DNA from: Marthasterias glacialis
Taxonomy: Eukaryota; Echinodermata; Asteroidea; Forcipulatida; Asteriidae
Assembly (NCBI GenBank): GCA_911728455.2
Contig: OU452235.1
Span: 9,044,351 to 9,108,350, forward strand
Length of the DNA stretch: 64,000 nucleotides
Direction: 5' to 3'
In this document: piece after piece, positions 49,677 through 60,795 of the stretch
Position numbering within the stretch: the first letter of the stretch is position 1
How the letters are laid out: each line of letters begins with the position of its first letter
Translations under genes and position numbers: made by a program
The notes under the pieces: model-generated
What the model was told of the DNA's origin: nothing
The model's database searches: none
What the model saw: only the letters and a program-made list of their open reading frames with translations

Positions 49677-50459
49677 CATGTTTTACCCTTAACGCCTTGG
49701 CTTTGCAAAGCAAGATAACTAAAAACAAATAAATCAGTCAGTTTTCAGGTTGAGTCACCAGTGCCGCAGTTTGTCTATAAGTTACTTAAAGAGTGTGAAA
49801 TTTGCAAAGTAATTGACTTAGTAATGATCTAAAAGGAAGGTCCTTCACGTCATAAAATAGAGAAGAACGTTGATTTCCATAAAAGGGTTTTGTTTGGTCT
49901 GTAAACTTACTGAGGTGGGAGTAGGGGGGGGGGGGGGGGGGTTGCACGCTGTGTTGCAGGTACCCGCACCATACACGTACATTATTTTTTACGTGTATTG
50001 CTATTAGCAGTTCCATAAGATCTTTAGTGTTGTGTATTATTTTCACAAATAAGCGCAATTAAGTCAAGTACAGCATTTTATAGTTTTGTATTTTAGAATA
50101 TTTTCTCATTACACCGTATGCTGCTATGTTTGAGAAAAGTTAACTAAAGCTATAATACAATTCCTTTCGTAAGCGTGAATTATTTCCATTATAATGGTTG
50201 AGAAAAACAAAATCCATTCTCTGTTACAGTGTTAACTTTGTATATAAGGAAAAACCTGATAAATATAGCAACGGTCACAGTTAGTTTGTGCGTACATTGC
50301 TAATAAAATATGTTAGTGTTATTAACAGTAATACTAGTGTTGTGTTCAAATGTGAGATACATCATTGGTTTTGAAACTAGGATTTATACCCGTTCTCTAC
50401 AGTTTAAAAAAATAATAGTATAAAATTATATAATAATAAATAAACAAACAAATGATAAC

Positions 50460-51000
50460 AATGAAGATTTATACAGCGCACAAAATTCACAAAAGTGCTC
50501 ATGGCGCTACTATTATAAAACAAATACGAGATTACTGAAATGTAAAATACAAGGTTGCAGCCTAAAACACAGAAAACAAATGCTTCACAATCGCTTAATA
50601 AAAAAGATGAGGTTTTGTGTTTTCCTTAAATTGGATCAAAGAAACTCACGATTTGACTAGATTTGACATGTGTTTACAATTAATTTGTTCGATAGACGTG
50701 GTTGCAGCATGATATAACGATCGGTCACCCCACATGAGCGATTAGATTTAGGCTCAATGAGGAGGTTTGATTGAGTTTGCGAGAATTGTAAGGTTTAAGC
50801 TAACCATCAATATACATGTATATGCAGGGGGCACTGTTCGTCAGAGATTTAAACACAAAAAGCAATACTTTGCTGCTTATTGGTAACCAGTGTAACTCTT
50901 GTAAAATAGGTGTGATGTGGGAGGACGTTTTTGGCAAGTTCATAACACGAGCAGCAGAGTTCAGAATGCGCTGAAGACGTTCAACTCGAGTACATCTCAC
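50460..51000 (-). pseudogene. CR1/Jockey-type LINE 3'-end remnant
   Basis: Minus-strand frame: RVERLQRILNSAARVM, then HITPILQELHWLPISSKV and VFKSLTNSAP. This is the conserved RT C-terminal region of CR1/Jockey-like elements. Further 3', broken frames recall the usual YGDR...AA...W block (MWGDRSLYHAAT near 50710-50740) followed by a possible LINE tail. Frameshifts and stops make it non-functional. Confidence 0.75.
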
Positions 51001-51084
51001 TGAACTAGGGTTAACTTTTCAGTTAACTAGGGTCAGGTTTGCGAGTGAACACAGTAATTATTGTGTGCATTTTAATATTTTCTA

Positions 51085-52012
51085 ATAATAATAATAATAA
51101 TAAGTGGATTATGGCGCCAAATTGCCAAAGGATACGAGGAGCTTCTCAGTAATTTTCTCCTGCAAGGTATTCGGAGTTACGATTTTAGTTTGAGACATGT
51201 TCCTTTATATAGCACCATGTAACGGTTTACAAGGTGCTGTGGCGCAATATGCAGCCGATCCAACCAGGAACACCATGGCGAGCCCCTTCTCTTTGCGATT
51301 TTTGCGCTGGGTTCTTTTACGTACATTACACAACGCACGAAGGACGCAGCAATAATGGTTAAGTTTCTTGCATAAAGGACGCAAGTGTCACGACCGGTGT
51401 CGCATGCAATTATGTCCTCTATGCGATACTATCCGGCGGACATTATTGCATATGCAATACCGTCCGCCGGACGATTTTGCATATGCAATTGTGTCCGCCC
51501 GGACGCTGCTGCATAATGCAATTGTGTCCGCCCAGACACATTTGCATATGCAATCGTGTCCGCCACCGTGCAAAACGGTCCTCGAAGCCTATGTCAAATA
51601 TTCGGCGAAAACAAGCCCCAGGCACGGCTGGCCCTTGGAAATTTTGCTTGTCCATGACACCCCCGGGTTATGTTTATAAATATGTCAAAAGATTTAAAAC
51701 AGAAGAAAAACTAAAGCGCTGAAACCGTTGCAGTAAGCTGCAATCATAATACATGAATATTCATGCCGCACATGTGCATACGTATGTTCAGTGCATGCAC
51801 GCTCGCTGACGCACAATGTACATGTACGTCGGACGGTTTTGCATAGCCCCGGACACGATTGCATATGCAAAAGTGTCCGGAGCGGACAGTATTGCATGGC
51901 GGACACAATTGCATCTGACACCGGCATTCGAACCCACACTCTGCTGATCAGAAACACCAGAGCTTGAGTCAGGTGTTCTTATCCGCTCGGCCACGACACG
52001 CCACAACTTCTA
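51085..52012 (-). repeat. tRNA-derived SINE split by a 523-bp DNA element
   Basis: Head and B box lie at 51921-52012 (minus: TCGTGGCCGAGCGG, GGGTTCGAATGCC) and the body at 51085-51393, closely matching 45645-46022. The intervening 51398-51920 is a separate insertion flanked by CCGG. Confidence 0.75.
51398..51920. mobile_element. 523-bp DNA element with CCGG duplication and subterminal repeat arrays
   Basis: TIR TGTCGCATGCAATTATGTCC / GGACACAATTGCATCTGACA (17 of 20 paired), flanked by CCGG (51394-51397, 51921-51924). Left side has about four roughly 33-bp units of GCATATGCAAT-n-n-TGTCCGCC; the right side has about three in the opposite direction. Splits a SINE. TGT-starting TIRs with 4-bp duplications recall Ginger-type elements. 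Confidence 0.75.
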
Positions 52013-52048
52013 CTTCGGTTGAGAACCGAATAAAGGTGAACAGTCTTT

Positions 52049-52054
52049 TTTATT
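52049..52054 (-). terminator. Polyadenylation signal of the GPCR gene
   Basis: AATAAA on the minus strand about 70 nt past the stop. It implies a very short 3' UTR ending just before the SINE at 51085-52012. Confidence 0.5.
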
Positions 52055-52123
52055 TTAGAAAGAAATAGTGTAAAGAACAGTATCGTCTATTAACTGGTTT
52101 GAAATATATCATGTTTTATAATT

Positions 52124-53095
52124 CTAATAACTAACAGTAATATCGTCCATGTTTCTTCGGCCAAGTGTTTTCTCAACAAATCGCCGTGCTGCGGTTTTAA
52201 AATTCTCATTTCGGAAATAGTAGATAAACACGTTGACCCAGCTGTTGGTGAGCATGCACAGTCGAGCCAGGAACTCTGTGTACATGGTGTCTGAGTTGCC
52301 CGTGGCAAGCTTGTTGAGTTTCCGGATTGCAGACGGCATCCAGGCCAAACCAAAGGCGAGGGTGACTATCATGAACGTCGCGGCAGCCTTACGGTTGGAT
52401 CGCTTGGTGTTGGCGTTATTCAGCTCAGCGTCGGTCAGGGGCATCGAGGCCGTGATTACTGCAATCTGACGAATATGTCGACGCGCAATCAGCAAGATGT
52501 GAGCATACAACAGAATGACTGTTACAATAGGGATGATGATGAATATAACGGCCATATACTTGAGAGGGTAATGCCAGAAATCTGTCTTGTGTGTATCCAG
52601 GCTGCAGTTGTCTTCGTCATCATCAACTTCCCCTTTGAAACGTACGCTTATCCCGAAAAACATCGTAATTGAGAAAGCAATAATCCAGATGCACACCACG
52701 GCCACCCGAGCACGAAACAATGTTACAATAGCTTGGTAACGCAAGGGCCACACCACCATGATGTACCTCTCTACAGTTACTACAATGAGAGATAACAGTC
52801 CACTGTAGTAAATAACGTATTTGCCCACACCGTAAATACCACAGATGGTTTGACCGTACGGCCACCGATCCATGGCCGTGGATGGAATCATTGGCATGGC
52901 TATGAAGATGCCCGCAGTCAAGTCCGAGACTGCTAAGGATGTCATGAACAACTTGGTGATCTCACTGATGCCTTGGACACGACGGAGGACGATGAGGCAG
53001 AATGAGTTACCTCCGATGATGAGGATGGTTGTTATGGTTAGGAGGATAGATCTTAAGATGTTGAACCAAACTGGCGATTCCTCCTCGTCGCCCAT
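52124..53095 (-). CDS. Class A (rhodopsin-family) orphan GPCR, single coding exon
   Basis: 323 aa from MGDEEE to stop. The open frame extends 21 codons upstream to 53158, but a good acceptor (TTTTTTTATATCACAG) sits two bases before this ATG, so the upstream part is probably intron and a non-coding 5' exon is expected. Seen: Asn30 (TM1 GGN), LAVSD with Asp58 (TM2), Cys85 at the top of TM3 paired with Cys164 in an acidic second outer loop, ERY at 109-111 at the end of TM3, Pro254 in TM6 (AWMPSAI, without the usual CWxP), and NVFIY at 288-292 where NPxxY is expected. Known: such amine-like orphan receptors are greatly expanded in echinoderms. Ligand not predictable; no TM3 amine-binding Asp is evident (GVGKYVIYYSG). 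Confidence 0.92.
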   Translation of the reverse strand: MGDEEESPVWFNILRSILLTITTILIIGGNSFCLIVLRRVQGISEITKLFMTSLAVSDLTAGIFIAMPMIPSTAMDRWPYGQTICGIYGVGKYVIYYSGLLSLIVVTVERYIMVVWPLRYQAIVTLFRARVAVVCIWIIAFSITMFFGISVRFKGEVDDDEDNCSLDTHKTDFWHYPLKYMAVIFIIIPIVTVILLYAHILLIARRHIRQIAVITASMPLTDAELNNANTKRSNRKAAATFMIVTLAFGLAWMPSAIRKLNKLATGNSDTMYTEFLARLCMLTNSWVNVFIYYFRNENFKTAARRFVEKTLGRRNMDDITVSY

Positions 53096-53342
53096 CTCTG
53101 TGATATAAAAAAACAACAACATTGAAATAAAACAAACATTTATAATGAGGGGATTCATCGTCTCTGTTTTGCAAAGGCCATAATGCCTCTCCTGTAAGAG
53201 TTGTTTTTAGTTGTATAGACCAGGGCTCGATTGTTTTTTTTCTGTTTTCTCATTTTTATGACACAGGACCATAATGTAAAACAGCCGTTGAGCTGATATT
53301 TGTATCCTGTATAAAGATCTTGAAATAAAATAATAATAAAAT

Positions 53343-53495
53343 AAATTTCACAAAGCGCTAGGATTCATCTTAAGATGGGTTGTCAGTATCCCCATAGTGA
53401 TTTGTACTGTGACATCACACATTCTGCTTTTTAAAGCATTAAATATTGATTCGCACCTAAGATTATTCCTGGCTCTTTGTGAAATCGAGCCCTGG
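53343..53495. mobile_element. Foldback MITE, second copy of the GATTTCACAAAG family
   Basis: TTTCACAAAGCGCTAGGATTC, then CATCTTAAGATGG, GTGACATCACA and TTTGTGAAATCGAGCCCTGG. It matches the 19.1-kb copy in inverted order. Left terminus lost. Just upstream of the GPCR. Confidence 0.75.
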
Positions 53496-54404
53496 TTACC
53501 TTGTTTAATACAATGAGACCGAGCATTAAGGGCATCTCATGCCAGACAAGATTCTATGCTTACATTGTATGGGAAGTTTTGCATATTGTACAATTGTCAC
53601 ATAAAATCTCCGTAGATGTAAAAACCTTGCTAAGTTATGAGACGTGCCACCTTTTCACCACCATAAGTTAATAAACTTATGTTCGTGTTCTTTTAACTTA
53701 GAGTGACATCGTCTAATGTGGAGACAAACATTTCACTGCTGTCAAATTGATTTACCATCTGGATTATTCTTCTCTGTTCACAAGTAACGTTTTTGTTTTA
53801 ATTCTGTCGTTTCGCTAAATCACACGTAACCATATTGATCGTTTCTGGTTGATTCCCGGTTCTGTGGCTTATAGATTGGCCGTGACATTTCAAAAACTGT
53901 ACCGGAAACGGACGGCAGCAATATCGGCTGAAACTTTACAATTTAACCAACATTGACATACCGTCCCGTAGTTGAGATAGAAGTTGTTTGGTTAGGATGT
54001 TTGATAATTGACTTCATGGTCATTTGCATTTCTTGTCAACATTTCGTGTTGTATCATTGATCAGAAATGGATCAATTTGATTGTACACGGGCTTGTAATC
54101 AAATATTCATTGCGTTGCGAATAGCGCAACGGAAACGTCCGTAAAGGGATTTTTCGCCCTCAAATATGTTTCAGTGAAAACCTTTAAAATGTCCTTGCAC
54201 ACATAAATAAAATGAAAGTTTCTTCTCATTAGCGAGAAATAACTGAAAAACTAAACTATAGGTCAAAGGTTAGCTATACGCACCACCAACTGTCACTTTT
54301 GCCACCGAAAATCGCAGGCGTGTCACATGGAATGGTTCTCTGTTTATCTACGTGAAATCATGTCTATGTTATGTGGTGATACAGGGGTTTAGACTGTTAG
54401 ATAA

Positions 54405-54427
54405 AAAAAAAAAAAAAAAAAAAAAAA
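54405..54427. repeat. Poly(A) tract
   Basis: About 24 A in a row; no retroelement body was recognised next to it. Confidence 0.8.
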
Positions 54428-54825
54428 CCCAAAACACACACACTACAATTAATGTAGTCACAAGACACGGATCAAGCAGCCACATGCGATAGTTAGATAG
54501 TTTGATGTGATAACATAGCTCCGCCCGAACCGAGTCCACATGAGCGTATCGCATTGGTTCTGGCTACGTTGTGTATTGGCAAAAAAAAAACATCCCATCT
54601 TTCGAGAAATAGACACAATCCCCGAAAATAAGTAATATGATATTAACATCTCAGATTCAAAACAATTTCTTTAAATTAAAATATCATTGATCTATTTGAT
54701 CGAATGCCGCCTTTCTCAACACATCATTTCACTTGAGTTTGCGGCTTAAAACAGATGCAATTCCTATTTTATTGTTTATTTTATTATTTACACTTTACTT
54801 TGTTGTTCTATTTCATAGCGTGTCT

Positions 54826-55215
54826 TGGCCTACCCTACTCTCTTAAATAGTTATATTGAAAACCAATCTAATTAGATTGAAAATCACTCTAATTAGATTG
54901 AAAATCGCTCTTTTCGATCGAGGCTATAGAGAGAAATATTTTGCAGTTTGTCCCTAGTTTCAATCGAATAGACTAAATTTCAATCGAAAATTTTAAGAGA
55001 GTAGCGGTCTAGAACATCGAACTCAAATTCGGATGGCTGAGTCATCAGATAGGTTCAAAGAACAACAATACACTAAACCATAATTGCTTCTATTCACCCA
55101 GGAGTAATTGGGTAGTGCGAGGATATAGATTGTTGATGGGAATGAGGAACAGCATGTGCGCCCATTTGGCTGCCGGTGCTGCATACTTCGAAGGAGTTGG
55201 GATGGTTTCTAGGAA
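54826..55215 (+). repeat. tRNA-derived SINE split by a foldback element
   Basis: GCGTGTCTTGGCC at 54826 continues as GCGGTCTAGAACATCGAACTC at 55005, with a TIR element between. 3' part GTGCGCCCATTTGGCTGCC then GGTGCTGCATACTTC as at 37120-37378. Confidence 0.65.
54838..55004. mobile_element. Foldback element nested in a SINE
   Basis: CTACTCTCTTAAA / TTTTAAGAGAGTAG ends; the interior has tandem AATCTAATTAGATTGAAAAT units and TTTCAATCGAA units on the other side. Confidence 0.65.
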
Positions 55216-55939
55216 TGCTTAAGGTCGATCGAACAGGGATATAGTATAAGTATAAGGCACTTTGGTGCAATATTTAAAACTTTAGTAAAAGCGTCTAATA
55301 AATACAAAATAAAGAAACTCAAACTGAAAAATATTGTAAATGTGTACACACAGCAATTTATGTACCAGCTTAAACACGTGGCATCTATTTTGATGGAAGT
55401 GTCAACTCTTGATTTTACGATAGGCCTATAGAGAGAATGAGAATATCATTACCTGCCAAAAGTTCAAAGTTTTACCAACTAAAGTGGATAATTTCTTTCT
55501 CCTGATAACCTGGCCAATTTGCAGTGTCCTGGGTTATCAACTTTTCATAGTTTTCACTTAACAGTAGCAATATTTTCTAGGTGTGAGTATAAGAAGCTCA
55601 GAATTTTACATTTTTAATTGTTCGATGTCCCATTAAAGCCAATATAGTTTTGGAACGGATAAGCCGGAATGTTTTTAACTTGTAATTTATTTTTTATAAT
55701 TTTTTTCTTTTCATTAATGAGTGAAGTCGTTGAAAAAATTGCGTAATCAAGCACCTAAGAAAAGTGTTTTAGTCAGGGTTAAACAAGTGCACCAAAAACT
55801 CCGAGAAATCATTACATTCACTCCTGGATGGATAATGAAACCCCTAACACAGCTGTATTTCATTATACAAATATCCTTAAGCTGATTTCCGAACCTAACC
55901 ATGTCTTTGTTATTAAAATAGATGTTTATTTATATTATA

Positions 55940-56071
55940 AGTTATCGCACAAGCGCGAGTGGAATACTGAAAAATATAGTGCTTCTGCGTCCCATATCCA
56001 ACGAGGCCGTAGGCCGAGTTGGATATGGGACACAGAAGCACTATAATATTTAAATGAGCGTGTGATAACGA
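55940..56071. repeat. Long hairpin, 132 bp
   Basis: GTTATCGCACAAGCG, then ATAGTGCTTCTG and GTCCCATATCCAAC, pair with the inverse arm ending GTGTGATAACG. Loop GAGGCCGTAGGCCGA. Non-coding. Confidence 0.8.
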
Positions 56072-56714
56072 ATTTATCTTCAAGCAAATGCGCCACTTTT
56101 GAATTTACAGTGATTTTACCACAGGATTCTGCAGATGGGAGTTAGAATGGCGCTTTTAAGAACAGGGTGTGATATGGGCGCCGTGCAATCTTAGTAAATA
56201 TTACGCTCTTGTTGCTATGGATTGACCAATCAGAATTGAGGATTCAAGTTTGCTTGAAGAAAATAAACCATATCATACTCCTATGATATGAGCACTGGTT
56301 GTGAGAGTTACGACCTCAGTGTTTTTTACTCATTCTGTTTTTGTCAGTTTTAACCGGTTTTGAACCGATTTTTATCTGATTTTAATTGATCTGCAGTTAT
56401 AAACAGTATAATCAATGTCTGTATCAATTTGTCACCAGTTCAGCTCAGTCTTCTTGAAGCCGTTAGAACTGAAAATAAGAGGCTTATGACAGAGCTGGCT
56501 TGAGACAACAGATCAGACGCACCATGTTTACTTAGTAGAACGAGTGCGCAACAGACGACGACGATCATACTCACATCGTGCGTCGTGCTTTGTATACGGA
56601 CAGTGCAAAAAACGTTTTAAACTTTGCGCTTTGAACGTGCTGCTCTTTATTAAATAGCGCTCAAATTGTTAAACTTCACGTGTCACACGTGAAAAAGGTA
56701 TGAAGTTGGGTGGA

Positions 56715-57728
56715 GCAAGAAAGCAAGAACAAAGTGGGTCCCAATACATAGCCTTGCGGGACACTGGCATTGGTGCTGTGGAGTGAAGAGGATTGCCCCC
56801 TCCCCATGTACAACAGAGAATTTCCTTCCGCTGAGAAAATTTGAAATTAGGCCGAGTAGTTAACCAGAGATGTCATTAAACTTGATTTTATGAATGAGTT
56901 TCTTGTGCCATACTCTATCAAAGGCCATAGATATATCAAGAGCAACAAGCCTAGCTTCCCCACGGAGATCTAGTGATCCTGTTCAGGTGCTCAGTGATCA
57001 TAGATAAAAAGTCACCAGTAGATCGTGAGTCCCGGAAACCATTGCTGGACATCGATTAGTATATTGCTCCGCTCAAGATAATCCATAAGAAGCTGGTTGA
57101 TGAGGCATTCGAATTCCTTGCTCATGATTGCTACATTTTCCGTGACAACCAAGAGGTTCATGCAGGGCCAAACCCCGAAGCGTAAAGTAACTTCATTTTC
57201 CCAATGTAGGCCTACTACGCTGTGACTAGGTAGTGTTACAACTCAAATAAATATTTGGCGCATTCACTAACCCCAAAATAAAACTGCAGCTCATTTTTTT
57301 GCGTAAAACAAAAATGTTGAGTTTTGTCTTTACATTTCGCAACACGGGCAAACATTTTCATTAATACTGGCATCAATATTTTAGTTTCTGATGTCCTATC
57401 AGGTCCATTGGTCTTCATAATCTGACATCAATTTTATAAGTCGCAGACATGTCTAAATAACCTGGTTGACCAGCGGTACTCACTTGTACAGCCAAGGTTG
57501 GCCAGTCTCCAATAGCATTTAAGACCTGATCATCACAACCAGCTCACAACTTGTAAGCACCATTGAATCAACTCCAGGTATTTCAGACCACAACATCATC
57601 ACCTTTAACATCAAAATGAAACCGAAACAGCAAGTAGTGTTGTGGTTTGATGTAGTGCCCGAGGACCAAGCGATGTCAGGAAAGTTGAAGTCGCCGGCAA
57701 TGACGATGTTTGAAAGAGGTTTGGTCAT
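56715..57728 (-). pseudogene. Non-LTR retrotransposon endonuclease/RT remnant with internal inversion
   Basis: Minus strand in order: an endonuclease segment (IVIAGDFNFPDIAW, about 57728-57640), an RT N-terminal motif (TNGPD... near 57400), LINQLLMDYLERSNIL (about 57110), RSTGDFLSMITEHLN, then VALDISMAFDRVWHKKL (the catalytic D-x-x-x-AFD motif, near 56940) and a frameshifted GYVLGPTLFL block near 56750. The endonuclease C-terminal part (PGISDHNIITFNIK) lies between them but on the plus strand (about 57510-57640). Several frame changes and stops; dead. Confidence 0.75.
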
Positions 57729-58139
57729 TTCCTCTTTGGTTTGTTGGTTGGTGGAAAATAGTAGCTTGCTACGATGGCTTGGAGCCTATGAATTGAAGGT
57801 TTGCCCAGATTATCTCGCAGTTTGTATCTGACTCTGGGACATCTACGGTGATGAGTGTGTCTTTATAGCAACTATGAAGACACCTCATGACATAATCTCA
57901 AGTGAACATCCAGGGATATTGAGCAATATAAATTGACATCAAAATTCTCAACAGAGCAAGTTTGAAACTCGGGGGGGGGGGGGGGGGGGGGAGTCGCATT
58001 AGCGGAATTTTGGGGACAAAACAAATGAAGTTGTCAATGAGAATTTACGCCATTACACCTTTGATGAAAAGGTATAAGGGCTTAGTATGGCGGAGGCCTA
58101 CAGCACGGTTCAACTTAAGGGTCCCTGTTAACCTTAAAG

Positions 58140-60050
58140 GTGATATTCTATCAATTTTTATATACACACATTTTTTATTAAGCATTCTTTGAATGAATAT
58201 TCTCAGTACTTCCTATTTTAACGTTACAAATTTAAAACAAACTTCCATCGTCGATATCTGAAAAAAAATCATTAGTATACACTGCAAATTAGAATATTGG
58301 TTACATTTTGACCGGCATTCTGACCAACGTTAGGTCTATTATGAACTCACTAAACTGTCAAAATTGGTTAAATATTTTGACCAAGTTATAGGTCTAATGA
58401 AATTGCTATACTGTTGGGCAAGGTCTTAATCAACTTTGCTGTTTTTTTTTACGTTATTGTTTTATTTTGTTTGAACCAACTGTTTTAATGTAACAATTGG
58501 GCAATTGGTAAATATTACTTGACCAAGAATTATGTAACAATTGGGCATAGTTCCCACGATACGTCGTACTTGCATCGAATCGACAAAATATGGTGATTGG
58601 TGGTCAGTCTGTGACCTTGGTGTCTTATAAACAAGTGGGGTTGCTCAGTGGTTATATCCTTTTGAAGTTTTTTTTACTGATAATATAAAGTTTCGTCTTC
58701 ATATTTGGACACAGTCGTGACAGTGGCATTGCAAGTAACGCACTATCAACTTCTTTCAGCCCATGTTAATTTACCATTTGAGGGACACACACAAACCGCC
58801 TAGGACACCAGCACTAAGTATAACGAGAAACAATTACCTTGATATTGTATTCTTGCAGTCAAGCCTTCTTGGTTTCTCTTGCCGATGACATGCAAAGTTG
58901 TTATGAATATAACAACTTACAGAGCTTGTTTTAAATACTATTGTGTTTCCATTCCAAGGACCAGACAACCACATTAGGTTTTGGTTGACAATCGATGAGC
59001 TGTCAATCATACACAGTAGACACGCGTTGATTTCACAGATTGATGAAAGTGACTTTATCACAGGTTTGAATGATGCTGTGTGTGTTTTGATTGAGGGTCC
59101 ATTGTACCATACTATAATAACCTTGGCCGTCGTGTGTCTGTTTACATCCGCCTTTAAGACGACGTTGTGCTTTTTGTTTGCTTCCGGAAGTACCAGACCA
59201 GCATCCTTTCATTTTCGCTCATAACGTCATTATGTAAAGTTGTAAATTCAAGAGTTAAAAGTGAAAGTTTTTTTCTTTTCCAACAAACTCTGCACAAGAA
59301 GTAGTTAGGCCTATTCAATATTCAGAGATACAGATCAACCTGCGCCCTTTCCCGTCATACAACATTTTATACTTTTCTCTAATCTATTTTGTCTAAAACA
59401 ACTCCACGAGTACAATGTCCTCTGTTGTTAATCTTTATCACAACTCGTACGGCTGGATGTCATAGCCTGGTCATCTCGGGCACTGAACTCAAGTGCTGGT
59501 TATTTCACTGAGTGTTTAAATCGGGTACCATCGAGTCATACGGTTTTTGAACTCTATGTCAGGACCGGGTTTGGGGGAGATGGGCGAGGTGGGGGTTGGG
59601 AAAATTACCCTCCCCCATTTTTACTCATAACTTGTTAACGGCAATACCGAATGCTAGCAAATTTTGTGATAGTTTTAAGTTATTTCTTAATGTCGTAAAA
59701 TCAACAAGTAGGCCTTACATCTGAAAGAGTAATATATTGTGATAATGACAACCGTTTATTATTTCTTGTTTTGTATCAAGCCTTCCGGGATACCGGTTCA
59801 ATATCGAGGTGATTGTACCGACTTGTTTCTGGTAAAATATTTCAAAAATACTTTGGAGTAAGGTGTGTGTAATACAATACCTCTGTCCCATAGTTATGAC
59901 ATTCGCTGATATTAGTAAATTAGTAATTTGACCAGTGAAGGAGTGAAACTTATGGATATATAATTTTTAATATAATTCTTTTAAAACTTAAAGCAACTTA
60001 TCTCAAAACGACAGCACTGTGCTCACCTAATGTCATAAGTGTATCTATGA
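58140..60050. other. No gene supported; possible upstream region
   Basis: Mostly AT-rich. 59170-59190 carries an ETS-like TTCCGGAAGT palindrome in locally GC-richer DNA. A weak SINE-like patch sits at 59450-59530. Confidence 0.35.
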
Positions 60051-60052
60051 TA

Positions 60053-60212
60053 AGGAATAAAAGGGTGACCTGTGTCTTAAACGGCCGTTTAAAATCGGCA
60101 GGGTCGTGGCCGTGTGATAACGGACCAAGACGAAGGCGAGGTCCGTTATCACACGGCCACGACCCTGCAATGTTTTAAACGGCCGTTTAAGACCGAGACA
60201 TTCTTTTATTCC
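60053..60212. repeat. Long hairpin, 160 bp
   Basis: TTAAACGGCCGTTTAAA, GGGTCGTGGCCGTG and TGATAACGGACC pair with the inverse arm; loop AAGACGAAGGCGA. Same style and shared GTGTGATAACG as at 55940-56071. Confidence 0.85.
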
Positions 60213-60404
60213 CTTTCAAAAATACAATTTTTGTTAAAAAGCGTAATCATGTTAGAAAATCTCTGAAATGTATACGGAGGCAGGACGTATGATGCTCACA
60301 ATTCGCAGACTGCGACATAATTTACTGGGGTATGATATGGTTTATTATCGCACTCCCTTTCGAGCAATCTGATTGGAGGATTAGCGTGTACTGGAAGATA
60401 ATCG

Positions 60405-60795
60405 CCCAAACACAAGGCCAAAGGGCCACTCAAGGTTGAGGCTACAAGGGCAATAAGAAAAATAATGGAAATTGAGAGAATATACCTGTTTACAACCCTC
60501 TTGAACTACCGGGACCTCTAAACAGCGTTCCAACCCTTCATTAGGTATGCACATTATTAAATCTCGATGACATAAGCAGGAAATTACCCCCATAACAATC
60601 ATACTAATCGAGTATCGAGAACCGAATTGAACAATTTTAAAAACACATTTAACAGTAAACGCGATGAACTTGGTGCATCTTTAGCAAACCAAAGGTCAAG
60701 GTCTTTACGACCAGCAATGTGAGGAAGTAGCCTAGAAAAAACGGTGTCTTCTAGGGTACTCACCATACTCCACCGATGGCAACTCTCCATGCCTT
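60405..60795 (-). pseudogene. Probable retroelement remnant, unrecognised family
   Basis: A 63-codon minus-strand frame (STLEDTVFSRLLPHIAGRKDLDLWFAKDAPSS...) has protein-like composition. The flanking non-coding end (CACAAGGCCAAAGGGCCACTC at 60412) is echoed at 3836-3856, so this is a repeated sequence. The element type is uncertain. Confidence 0.35.

Noticed and set aside
51400..51920. Regularly spaced palindromic repeats that look CRISPR-like
   Set aside because: Spacers are repeats themselves, the orientation flips between the two sides, and the array lies within TIRs and a CCGG duplication. It is a transposon, and the DNA is animal.
53096..53158. Upstream Met adding 21 residues to the GPCR
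   Set aside because: A strong acceptor directly before MGDEEE suggests that this part is intron; the extra hydrophobic residues fit no class A N-terminus.
59170..59190. ETS-like palindrome as a promoter
   Set aside because: A single short motif with no linked exon; kept only as a remark.
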